Shown: piece after piece, positions 44,667-51,903 of the stretch | Layout: each line of letters opens with the position of its first letter | How positions within the stretch are numbered: position 1 is the first letter of the stretch | Source: Paenalcaligenes hominis | GTDB taxonomy: Bacteria; Pseudomonadota; Gammaproteobacteria; Burkholderiales; Burkholderiaceae_B | Reading direction: 5' to 3' | DNA: 64,000 nucleotides | Assembly (NCBI RefSeq): GCF_011927625.1 | Contig: NZ_JAATIZ010000004.1 | Span: 1-64,000 of the forward strand | The notes under the pieces: model-generated | The model's input: only the letters and a program-made list of their open reading frames with translations | Told to the model about the DNA's origin: nothing | The model's database searches: none | Translations under genes and position numbers: made by a program

Positions 44667-45053
44667 TTATTGCTCTAGGTGACGTAGGTCCCTTTGTAAA
44701 ATAGTTAATTTTTCCTGCTCTTCCTGCAATTCTCTCTCTAAGGTTTTTACCTTTTCCACTTTTCCAGACTGCGTTTTTTCTTGAATCTTTTTCGTCAGAT
44801 CCGTAATTTTTTCCTCTTGTTCCACGATGTCTTCTTTCTTGTCTTCAATAAGAGAGCGAGTAGAACAGTTGCTTTTTGCATTATGTAAAGCTCTTTCTAA
44901 CCCTTTTACACGATGAGGGTTGCCATGCTTTTTTGCCTGCTCTATTTGCTGCTCTATGTTTGCAAATTTCTGCTGACAAGGAGAAGAATCCGCTAATACA
45001 GTCAATGGAACGCAAGCGCTCATTAGAAATACTATTACTGTTTTTACTCCCAT
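44667..45053 (-). CDS. DUF1090 periplasmic coiled-coil protein (YqjC-like)
   Basis: This 128-residue protein has a signal peptide (cleavage near VLADSS) and the DUF1090 pattern PCQQKFANIEQQIEQAKKHGNPHRVKGLERALHNAKSNC, followed by a heptad-rich coiled coil (IVEQEEKITDLTKKIQEKT...LERELQEEQEKL). Two conserved cysteines probably form a disulfide. Function unknown. AGGAG precedes the ATG at 45053. Confidence 0.85.
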   Translation of the reverse strand: MGVKTVIVFLMSACVPLTVLADSSPCQQKFANIEQQIEQAKKHGNPHRVKGLERALHNAKSNCSTRSLIEDKKEDIVEQEEKITDLTKKIQEKTQSGKVEKVKTLERELQEEQEKLTILQRDLRHLEQ

Positions 45054-45173
45054 GCTATCTCCTAAGGGCTATCTACTTTTGAACTATACGTCTCATACTA
45101 CCAAGCCTAAGCCTTAGCGTCACTCGCAATGTGGCACAGTCGATTTATCAAATCGCGCGGAAAACCCCGCCGT

Positions 45174-45362
45174 TCAGGGCGGAGATGAATAGCGCGGACG
45201 CGCTAGCGTCTTCGTATCAGCTTGGTGTTTGTTGTTGCTCAGCAAGTCATCCCGCACGTCTTTAGTGAACACACCACGACGGTACGTTGTCACAAAGACC
45301 AAGTGAACGTGCATGGTAAAAACACAGTGTCTACTGCGTCTAATGGCGTTGTTTTTCTTCAT
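45174..45362 (-). pseudogene. tnpA: TnpA (Y1 transposase) N-terminal fragment
   Basis: The first 38 residues (HCVFTMHVHLVFVTTYRRGVFTKDVRDDL) match IS200-type TnpA; the rest reads through IS-end DNA and stops. The HUH motif and catalytic tyrosine are both missing. It diverges from the tnpB remnant with a 21-base gap. Confidence 0.85.
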
Positions 45363-45383
45363 AGACTACGTATAATTTTTAGC

Positions 45384-45929
45384 ATGAAACGATTGTAAGC
45401 CTATCAATACGAACTCAAGCCCAACGGCGCTCAGCGACGCGATATGCGCCGCTTTGCCGGTGCGTGTCGTTTCGTGTTCAATAGGGCGTTGGCATGGCAA
45501 AAAGACCGTTATGCCGCCTACAGCACGACGAAATTCAGCTATACCGTTCTGGCTAATTTCCTGCCCGTTTGGAAGAAGGATAAGGAAACAGAGTGGCTGA
45601 AACACTCGCCAAGTCAATGTTTGCAGCAAGCGCTTAAAGACCTAGAACGTGCCTACAAAAACTTCTTTGCCAAACGCGCCGGTTTGCCACGTTTTCAGAT
45701 GGCACGTACTATGCACCGTTCAACAGTTTCAAGCGGCATGCCCCCCCTGCGTAAAGCGCAATTTGTGTGCGTAGCATGTGGCGTTAAGGAAAACGCCGAT
45801 GTGGTTGGTGCGATCAATGTATTAAAGGCGGGACACGCCCGGTTCGCCTGTGAAGTGAGCAGTGCAGTCAGGCAGCCAGCAGCAGGAACCCACCGAAGCG
45901 ACTCTGGGACGGCTCCATGCCTCCTTTGA
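45384..45929 (+). pseudogene. tnpB: TnpB remnant: RuvC I/II deleted, early stop
   Basis: From the ATG at 45384 the fifth codon is TAA (45396-45398), after which the frame stays open. The N-terminal domain (YELKPNGAQRRDMRRFAGAC...LERAYKNFFAKRAGLPRFQ) is joined directly to the C-terminal end with half the zinc ribbon (FVCVACGVKENADVVGAINVLKAG). The catalytic Asp of RuvC III in ENADVV seems kept, but RuvC I and II are lost, so it cannot cut DNA. The 3' end, which in active elements encodes the guide RNA, is preserved. Confidence 0.88.
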
Positions 45930-45972
45930 GCGCTGTAGGAATCCCCGGCCTTTAGGCGGGGGAGGATGTCAA

Positions 45973-46185
45973 TCTACTCACCAGATCAGGAAAGGATTCA
46001 CCAATTAACAATTCAGCATTTTGTAGACCTAGCACTGCTAAACGTGCAGTATTAAGGGGATGCTTGTGTTCCTCAGGATGCTGTAAAACGAGAACATGTG
46101 TTTGGTTTGGGATACAACCTATATAGGCACAAAGACAATGGGTTTGAGGTCTTAAGCACCTCGAACAAGTCAAGCGATTGGTCAT
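45973..46185 (-). pseudogene. DTW-domain (TapT-like) gene, cut by the IS element
   Basis: The remaining 71 residues match the N-terminal half of DTW-domain proteins, tRNA-uridine aminocarboxypropyltransferases: zinc site CSRCLRPQTHCLC, then LVLQHPEEHKHPLNTARLAVLGLQNAELLIGESFPDLVSRL. The sequence ends exactly at the IS right end, and the catalytic DTW half is not found on the other side. So part of the gene is deleted. The start is uncertain: ATG 46185, ATG 46197 or TTG 46221. Confidence 0.82.
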
Positions 46186-46235
46186 CGATGCATTCATAAA
46201 TAAAGACGAATTTTCTAACAAGGATAAGATGTACT

Positions 46236-47306
46236 ATGCAGTTTAAACTGTCCTCCACACTGCACGCAGCTGCCACTGCCCTATCGTTAACCTTTTTAGC
46301 TTTACCTAACGCTGATGCGTGCACCCGGTTTGTTTATTTAGGTGCAGATAATCAAGTCATCACAGCCCGCTCCATGGATTGGAAATCAGATGTAGAAACC
46401 AACCTATGGGTCTTTCCTAAAGGTATGCAACGTCAAGGAATGGCAGGCCAAAACTCTATTACTTGGACCTCTAAGTATGGCAGTGTTATTGCGTCGGGGT
46501 ATGATATTTCCACCACCGATGGCATGAATGAAAAAGGGCTAGTGGCTAATGTGCTGTGGCTTGTCGAATCAGAATATCCAAAATACGATGGAAAATCGCC
46601 AGGTTTAGCCATTTCAGCTTGGGCTCAATATGTATTAGATAACTATGCTACCGTAAACGAGGCTGTAAAAGCCCTGCACAAAACCCCTTTTACTTTAGTG
46701 ACTGAACACGTTCCCGGTGAAAATCGTTTAGCCACTCTGCACCTTTCTATTTCTGACGCCAGCGGTGATAGTGCCATTGTCGAGTACATCGATGGTCAGC
46801 AAGTCATTCATCACAGTCGCAACTACCAGGTCATGACTAATTCTCCGACCTTTGATCAACAGCTAACACTTAATAGTTACTGGGAACAAATTGGGGGATT
46901 AACCATGCTGCCAGGGACAAACCGAGCGGCAGACCGTTTTGCTCGCGCTTCTTTTTACGTCAACGCCATTCCCAAAACCAATCAAGAGGACGAAGCACTT
47001 GCGAGTGTATTTAGTGTGATCCGAAATGTGTCTGTGCCTTATGGTATTTCCACCCCTAATGAGCCCAATATTTCATCAACGCGTTGGCGTACTGTGGCTG
47101 ACCAGAAAAATAAGCGGTATTTTTTTGAGTCTGCTATTGCACCTAATATTTTTTGGGTAGAGCTAGATAAATTGGATTTTTCAAAAGAAACGGGTCAGGT
47201 AAAAAAATTAAAATTAGGACCTAATCAATCCACTCTATTTAATGGCTCAGTCAATGATCAATTTGTTGAAACACAGCCATTTCACTTTTTAGGTTTACCC
47301 TCTTAA
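46236..47306 (+). CDS. Secreted Ntn hydrolase, choloylglycine hydrolase/penicillin V acylase family
   Basis: This 356-residue protein has a signal peptide ending ALPNADA, which exposes Cys29 (CTRFVYLG) as the N-terminal nucleophile after cleavage. Other family marks are ITARSMDWKSD, GMNEKGLVANVLWL, the Asn in VMTNSPTFDQQ and NSYWEQIGG, and the Arg in SSTRWRTVADQ. Gram-negative members hydrolyse linear amides such as penicillin V or acyl-homoserine lactones. The substrate here is unknown. Confidence 0.88.
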   Translation: MQFKLSSTLHAAATALSLTFLALPNADACTRFVYLGADNQVITARSMDWKSDVETNLWVFPKGMQRQGMAGQNSITWTSKYGSVIASGYDISTTDGMNEKGLVANVLWLVESEYPKYDGKSPGLAISAWAQYVLDNYATVNEAVKALHKTPFTLVTEHVPGENRLATLHLSISDASGDSAIVEYIDGQQVIHHSRNYQVMTNSPTFDQQLTLNSYWEQIGGLTMLPGTNRAADRFARASFYVNAIPKTNQEDEALASVFSVIRNVSVPYGISTPNEPNISSTRWRTVADQKNKRYFFESAIAPNIFWVELDKLDFSKETGQVKKLKLGPNQSTLFNGSVNDQFVETQPFHFLGLPS

Positions 47307-47321
47307 TCAAAAATAAAGCCA

Positions 47322-47350
47322 AAAATCCCAATTTTTCAATTGGGATTTTT
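47322..47350 (+). terminator. Terminator of the Ntn hydrolase gene
   Basis: Stem aaaatcccaatt / aattgggatttt followed by TTT, 15 bases past the stop codon. Confidence 0.88.
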
Positions 47351-47643
47351 TTATGTGGCGTGCGTTGCAAGCTTAATAAACCCCTTCTATTATTTAGAGC
47401 CTGAGTATAAATGTAACAACAGCCGCCTTATAGTTAAGCCCTTTCTTAAATTAATAACCTATATAAAATCAATTATTTAAGTAAAAACCGACTTTTTTTG
47501 CTGGTTGTCTTTTGCAACACTTACACATATTTTGTGGGTATTTTTGTAGAAATAGGCATGATAGCTTAGTAGTAACAATTCAGTTAAGCAGCCCGATGGG
47601 TTCGTTGATCTGATTTGTCTTTACTAATGAAAAGGAGAGCTCA
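47351..47643. other. AT-rich non-coding gap
   Basis: About 290 bases with no convincing gene on either strand and no clear hairpin other than the terminator before it. It carries AAAAGGAG just before the PRC-barrel gene, and probably holds that gene's promoter. Confidence 0.5.
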
Positions 47644-48063
47644 ATGAAGAAATTAACTGCTATCACTGTATGCTCATTGTCTTTTGCATTCGGTTCCGCT
47701 GCGTTTGCCCAAACGCCTGCTACCCCACAACCGTCTACGCCCGGTGCACCGGTAACCACTGCTGTTCCTGCCCATGAGCCGGGCAAAGATATGGTCAGCG
47801 GTTGGAGCGTAAAAAATAACCTCATGGGGAAAAATGTCTATAACGAACAAGACGAAAAAGTGGGAGATATTCGTGATGTAGTTTTAGATCCTCAGGGTAA
47901 GGCAACCCATTATGTAATTGGGGTTGGTGGTTTTCTTGGGATGGGAGAGCATGATGTAGCGATTCCATTCGCTCAGCTTCATCCAAGCAATGATCGCTTG
48001 ATGCTCCAGGGCTATTCAAAGGATCAACTAAAAGAGCTACCTAAGGTTGAAGTTAATAAGTAA
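47644..48063 (+). CDS. Exported PRC-barrel domain protein
   Basis: This 139-residue protein has a signal peptide (cleavage near AAFAQ), a Pro/Thr-rich stretch, then one PRC-barrel: NNLMGKNVYNEQDEKVGDIRDVVLDPQGKATHYVIGVGGFLGMGEHDVAIPF. Exported PRC-barrel proteins are common and of unclear role. Good Shine-Dalgarno (AAAAGGAG). A cytoplasmic paralogue follows 103 bases downstream. Confidence 0.88.
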   Translation: MKKLTAITVCSLSFAFGSAAFAQTPATPQPSTPGAPVTTAVPAHEPGKDMVSGWSVKNNLMGKNVYNEQDEKVGDIRDVVLDPQGKATHYVIGVGGFLGMGEHDVAIPFAQLHPSNDRLMLQGYSKDQLKELPKVEVNK

Positions 48064-48166
48064 TTTCACCTCTTTAGCCCGCTACAGCGGGCCCCTATTA
48101 CCGTACTAATTGAGTACAAAGCCATTAAACAACCAGATCTCATATTTGAGCTGTAAGGAGTTTATT

Positions 48167-48505
48167 ATGCACCCCACCGATCCAAATCAACCCATTCCCA
48201 CCACTACTTCTACCCTTTATAGTCATTATCCAAACGGATGTGCGGTAAAAGAAGATTTGTTAAACCGCGATGTTTATAACGAGCTTGATGAAAAAATCGG
48301 TGACTTACGTGATGTGATTTTAGGGGCTGATGGTAGAGCTCAATATTACGTTATTGGTGTAGGCGGTTTTTTAGGTCTAGGCGAACATAACGTTCGTATT
48401 GCATGTGATCATCTTCATCATAATGCTGACCATTTAATTTTAAAAGGCTACACAAAAGATCAGCTTAAAGATTTGCCTGATTCGCACCATTTACGTCAAA
48501 TTTAA
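48167..48505 (+). CDS. Cytoplasmic PRC-barrel paralogue
   Basis: This 112-residue protein shares the barrel with the upstream gene (DLLNRDVYNELDEKIGDLRDVILG...VIGVGGFLGLGEHNV) and the tail GYTKDQLKDLP, but has no signal peptide. AAGGAG precedes the ATG at 48167. The tandem pair seems to come from duplication, with one copy losing or never having export. Confidence 0.85.
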   Translation: MHPTDPNQPIPTTTSTLYSHYPNGCAVKEDLLNRDVYNELDEKIGDLRDVILGADGRAQYYVIGVGGFLGLGEHNVRIACDHLHHNADHLILKGYTKDQLKDLPDSHHLRQI

Positions 48506-48517
48506 TTGACGCATTTA

Positions 48518-48561
48518 AAGTCTCAGCCCTATGTGGTTTACTGCGTAGGGCTGAGACTTTT
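48518..48561 (+). terminator. Terminator after the PRC-barrel pair
   Basis: Long stem aagtctcagccctaygcagta-like arms (agtctcagcccta / tagggctgagact) followed by TTTTATT. Confidence 0.88.
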
Positions 48562-48621
48562 ATTGCTTAAATTGCCTCTATCTTATTAAAATAAAATTGA
48601 TTTTAATTTTATTATTTCATT

Positions 48622-49047
48622 ATGAGCCCTTCTCAGCTTGTTTTACTTGCTCAACTTTTACAGATAGAGCTTAGCCCTCAACTTGAACACGAGTTGCTTG
48701 AGGCAAACCGTCCCCCCTACTCTATTGATGCTCAACGTATTCTGACCTTACATAAATCAATTAAAGAACAGTATGTTAAGCATCGCCCTACGGCTTTTCG
48801 AGTGGTAGTGGGGCATCATGATTACGATCGCTATCCAGGCGCTTTGGTTCTAGAAGTAGACGATGAAGTGCAGCTAATTGCTTTAACGACAGAAAAATAT
48901 ATTCCCGCACGTATTAAAGAGCTACCCGAGCAGACCGGTGGCGTATACTATCGGGGTGTGATCACGCAGCAGCTAGTGGCTAATAGTATTTTCCAAGAAG
49001 GCGACTCGGTGTTCTTTACCGAGGATCAAGTCAACAAGGTGCTGTAA
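48622..49047 (+). CDS. Hypothetical protein, 141 residues
   Basis: It starts MSPSQLVLLAQLLQIELSPQLE and has a mixed alpha-beta look, with RVVVGHHDYDRYPGALVLEVDDEVQLIAL in the middle. No signal peptide or membrane helix; no family recognised. The start has no clear ribosome site in the AT-rich upstream. It is followed by two more small unknown genes on the same strand. Confidence 0.6.
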   Translation: MSPSQLVLLAQLLQIELSPQLEHELLEANRPPYSIDAQRILTLHKSIKEQYVKHRPTAFRVVVGHHDYDRYPGALVLEVDDEVQLIALTTEKYIPARIKELPEQTGGVYYRGVITQQLVANSIFQEGDSVFFTEDQVNKVL

Positions 49048-49123
49048 TACGCCCTATTTGACAGCCTTTCCTGATTAAAGGCATAATTTTTAGCTTTTGT
49101 GTTTATTTTACAGAAAGCGAATC

Positions 49124-49429
49124 ATGTCTACTGATACCCCCCTTGAACAGCAATTTGAAACCGCCCTACGTGCTTGTATTCAGCACGCTGCTGACCTAGA
49201 TCCTCCTGTACGTTTTACACGGCTTAGTAAACTGGTCAATCAAATTGGCGCAAAAGCAGCAGCAGACCGCGTCCTTGCCAACGAACGTGTTGGTGACGGC
49301 TTGGCTAACTTAGCATTAACAGGGCTAGAGAACTTACAATACTCTATAGAGCATTTAGTACAGCAGGAGCCTTGGTCAGCGCTTTTTACAGCAGAGCAGT
49401 TAGCTATAGCTAAGAAACGTCTGCAGTAG
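49124..49429 (+). CDS. Hypothetical protein, 101 residues
   Basis: I start at the ATG at 49124 (MSTDTPLEQQFETALRACIQHA). The product is soluble and mostly helical (FTRLSKLVNQIGAKAAADRVLANERVGDGLANLAL). No family recognised. It lies 76 bases after the previous small gene, with GAAAGCGA upstream. Confidence 0.6.
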   Translation: MSTDTPLEQQFETALRACIQHAADLDPPVRFTRLSKLVNQIGAKAAADRVLANERVGDGLANLALTGLENLQYSIEHLVQQEPWSALFTAEQLAIAKKRLQ

Positions 49430-49506
49430 TCATTTAAGCCTCTTACGAGGTGTAGATTTACACCATCTTGGCCTACAGCATTTATCTTTATTTATTCTTA
49501 TTCCTT

Positions 49507-49797
49507 ATGTCCGATCCTTCCCCGACCTCTGCCCAAGACCAACAAACGCTGCTAGGTATTGCGCTAGCTGATCAAGCTCTGATCACTTCACATATCGCTA
49601 TGTTTGCCGCAAAAACTGCTAATCCTCAAGAGACACTTGCTCTGCTACACGACATAGCAAACGAGATTAGCGAAAAATATCAACTACCGCAATTAGCTAA
49701 AGACACCATGCAAGCTCGCATACAAAAGTCATTAGATCTGGCAGTGGCTATTATTGGCAAAAATAATTTAAAACCCACTGACTCCACTACCCATTAA
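49507..49797 (+). CDS. Hypothetical protein, 96 residues
   Basis: I start at the ATG at 49507 (MSDPSPTSAQDQQTLLGIALADQALITSHIAMFA); an earlier TTG would add a hydrophobic extension. Helical, soluble, no family recognised. Last gene before a gap of about 1.1 kb. Confidence 0.55.
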   Translation: MSDPSPTSAQDQQTLLGIALADQALITSHIAMFAAKTANPQETLALLHDIANEISEKYQLPQLAKDTMQARIQKSLDLAVAIIGKNNLKPTDSTTH

Positions 49798-50084
49798 GAC
49801 ATGCTGTCTGAGCCCAACCGGGTCAATAGCAGGCTTGATGCGCGCTAGCCGACGTTACGTCTTGCTAGCGTAGTTCTGTGTGCTTGTATGCTTCGTTTTA
49901 GGATTTAGGAAACGATCAAGACAATGGATCGGCCGTAGGGAGGCGTCACAAAACCAAAGCTAAACCGTAAAGCAAAAGTGGGTTATGCGATGAAGCGGTG
50001 TATCAACAAAAAAACGACGAAATAAGACTGTCATAAAAGGCTTTTTTGCTCTGTTTTTTAATAAGAAGAAAACGCTAAGTCGCC

Positions 50085-50118
50085 GATTAATCATACGCTT
50101 GGCGGCGTAAGATTAAGC
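50085..50118. other. Strong hairpin in the gene-free region
   Basis: Arms gattaatcatacgc / gcgtaagattaagc pair at 12 of 14 positions around a six-base loop. No T run follows on either strand, so it is not an ordinary terminator. It could be part of a structured RNA. Confidence 0.5.
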
Positions 50119-50172
50119 AAAAACGTGTTCTATGTTGCACTGCAAGTTAATAATTGCACACAATTTAAACCC

Positions 50173-50250
50173 CCACAAACTATAGTGATCGACTTGCTTT
50201 AAAACACAACCTAGGCGTATTATTTAGCCATGCGACACTAAATGTTGTGG
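50173..50250 (+). promoter_or_regulatory. Possible NrdR boxes, 31-base period
   Basis: Two 16-mers, CCACAAACTATAGTGA (50173) and ACACTAAATGTTGTGG (50235), each fit the NrdR consensus at about 13 of 16 positions by eye. A weaker match, ACACAACCTAGGCGTA, lies exactly between (50204), so the spacing is 31 bases twice. NrdR sites are normally paired three helical turns apart. They are about 640 bases from nrdB, which is unusually far. Confidence 0.4.
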
Positions 50251-50703
50251 TTTTGATTAAAATCTGTAGTTGGCAAGTAAGACTTAAAAACAACAGTATT
50301 TAACCAACCTACTGCTTTGAAAGCTTTGGCGAAACCAGTTGTACTTTGCACAAAGCTAGGCAGTATCGGCCTCACCTCATCAAGACAGTGCTTCGCAAAT
50401 AATCAAGCGTTTTACTTTATGGCTTTAACGGGACAAATTGTTGTACTAGAATAGCTCCTTGCCTTTTTAGCAGGGCAAATTTCAACGCATATTTCTCGTT
50501 GACTTGCTACGTGACAGCAAGCTCTCGTTAACTAGATATTTTGAATTTAAGTTGCACATGACTCGTCGTGATCTACCTTTTAGTTTTAGTCAGGGCCCTG
50601 CCCCGAGATCCGATCAAGTTGGACGCGCTGTACCGAAATACCAAAGCTACAGCACCGCATAAACCGAAATTTTTAAATATCGTTAACCCCAGATTACATT
50701 GTA

Positions 50704-50719
50704 CTGTATAAATATACAG
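50704..50719 (+). promoter_or_regulatory. LexA (SOS) box upstream of nrdBA
   Basis: CTGTATAAATATACAG, identical to the site at 4915-4930. It lies 170 bases before nrdB. SOS control of a ribonucleotide reductase would raise dNTP supply during repair. Confidence 0.8.
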
Positions 50720-50889
50720 CATGCTATAAGTTCAGATCTATCTCTGAATTACCCGAATTTCCCATTTAATTTATTCCCCACAGGGGCGTCCTGCTGCACG
50801 GACCGCGACCAGTCACAGTTTATTGCTGCGTTGTTGAATCGCGTCTGCGCCACAGATTACGAACTAACACAGAAAAGGACTAGGAGTTT

Positions 50890-51903
50890 ATGATCTATAA
50901 AAGTCAAATAGAAACGCCTACCGATTCCTACGTAGCTAGGTATCCATGGGCTACCGAAATGGCCATTGGTCAACAAGATATCTATTGGACTGCCGAGGAA
51001 TTAGGCGTCGAAGAAGACGAGCAAGATTTCAAGATCAATTTAAATAAAGCCGAATTACACGGTGTGATCACAGCTCAGTCCATCTTGACCCAATACGAAT
51101 TGATGCTCGGCGGCGAAAACCTTTGGGGTGGCAAGATCCCCAAGATGTTTCCACGTCCAGAGATTGCACGCATGTGCGCTAAATTTACCGATGTAGAATT
51201 ACACGTACACGCGCCTTTCTATGATATTGGCAACGTTGTTATGGGTAACTCAACGGACGAGTTTTACTCGCAGTGGAAGCGCGATTCCGTGTTGGCAGAC
51301 CGTATTGCGTTTATCGACCGTTATGCCGAAGGCGATTGCCCTCTCGAGGTCACTGCAGCTCTTGCTCTACTTGAAGGCGTTGTGCTGTATTCCGCGTTTG
51401 GTTTTTTCAAAGGCTTCAACAGCCGCGGCTTTAACTTAATTCCTCACTTTGTTTCTGGCATCGACGCGTCCGCTAAAGACGAAAACTTTCACTCTATTGC
51501 CTCAAGCTTTTTACACAAAGAGTGTAAACACGAGCGCCAAGTAATGGGCTATCACAGTGAAGACGATGACAAGAAACTGCGTGAGTCCATTTGGAAAATG
51601 GCTGAAATGCTTTATTTGCATGAAAGCCGCATTATTGACTTGATGTTTGAAATACCTGGTAACCGAGTCACTACCAAAGAAGAGCTTCTTGAATTTGTAC
51701 GCGATCGTATCAATATCGTCCTCGAGCGCTTAGAAATGCCTCCTATGTTTGATCAAGAATCGGGGCTCATTTCTGGCTGGTTTTATAACCAATTGAATAC
51801 GGTAAAGGTCCCTGATTTCTTTGCTGGCACCCAAATCCAATATCGCCGTAACTGGGATCGTTACAAGCTTACATTTAGAAAAGAGGTAGAAAATGTCCTT
51901 TAG
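50890..51903 (+). CDS. nrdB: Ribonucleotide reductase class I beta subunit, phage-like type
   Basis: This 337-residue radical-generating subunit resembles the branch found in phages and some bacteria: YELMLGGENLWGGKIPKMFPRPEI, ELHVHAPFYD with the candidate radical Tyr, LLEGVVLYSAFGFFKGFNSRGFN, KDENFHSIASSFLHKE and YLHESRIIDLMFE provide the metal ligands. In this branch the first ligand seems to be Glu (in YELML) rather than the Asp of E. coli NrdB. AGGAG precedes the ATG. The gene comes before nrdA, the reverse of the usual order, and overlaps it by 11 bases. Confidence 0.9.
   Translation: MIYKSQIETPTDSYVARYPWATEMAIGQQDIYWTAEELGVEEDEQDFKINLNKAELHGVITAQSILTQYELMLGGENLWGGKIPKMFPRPEIARMCAKFTDVELHVHAPFYDIGNVVMGNSTDEFYSQWKRDSVLADRIAFIDRYAEGDCPLEVTAALALLEGVVLYSAFGFFKGFNSRGFNLIPHFVSGIDASAKDENFHSIASSFLHKECKHERQVMGYHSEDDDKKLRESIWKMAEMLYLHESRIIDLMFEIPGNRVTTKEELLEFVRDRINIVLERLEMPPMFDQESGLISGWFYNQLNTVKVPDFFAGTQIQYRRNWDRYKLTFRKEVENVL

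Larger units (their letters stand above)
45150..45972 (+). mobile_element. Internally deleted IS200/IS605 element
   Basis: About 0.8 kb against an expected 1.7-1.9 kb. The left end has hairpin ccccgccgttcagggcgg; the right end has ccccggcctttaggcggggg followed by aggatgtcaa, a typical IS605 right tip. Between them are truncated, divergent tnpA and tnpB. It interrupts a DTW-domain gene on the right side. The left boundary is approximate; the right is likely 45972. Confidence 0.78.
49798..50703. other. Long stretch without a recognised gene
   Basis: About 0.9 kb with no plausible reading frame on either strand and no tRNA, tmRNA, 6S, RNase P or SRP RNA motif that I can recognise. It holds a strong hairpin (50085-50118), a shorter one (cgctagc / gctagcg, 49843-49870) and NrdR-like sites (50173-50250). 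A small RNA or an old deleted gene is possible. Confidence 0.6.

Noticed and set aside
49798-50703. Known structured RNA (tmRNA, RNase P, 6S, SRP, cobalamin riboswitch)
   Set aside because: None of the conserved core motifs of these RNAs could be recognised by eye.
50770-50790. DnaA-box-like TTATTCCCCACA upstream of nrdB
   Set aside because: Single, imperfect site; not enough to claim DnaA control or an origin.
50699-50893. 64-residue frame just upstream of nrdB
   Set aside because: It would start at a TTG inside the LexA box, has no ribosome site, and its product is unlike any family; it probably only spans the 5' leader of nrdB.
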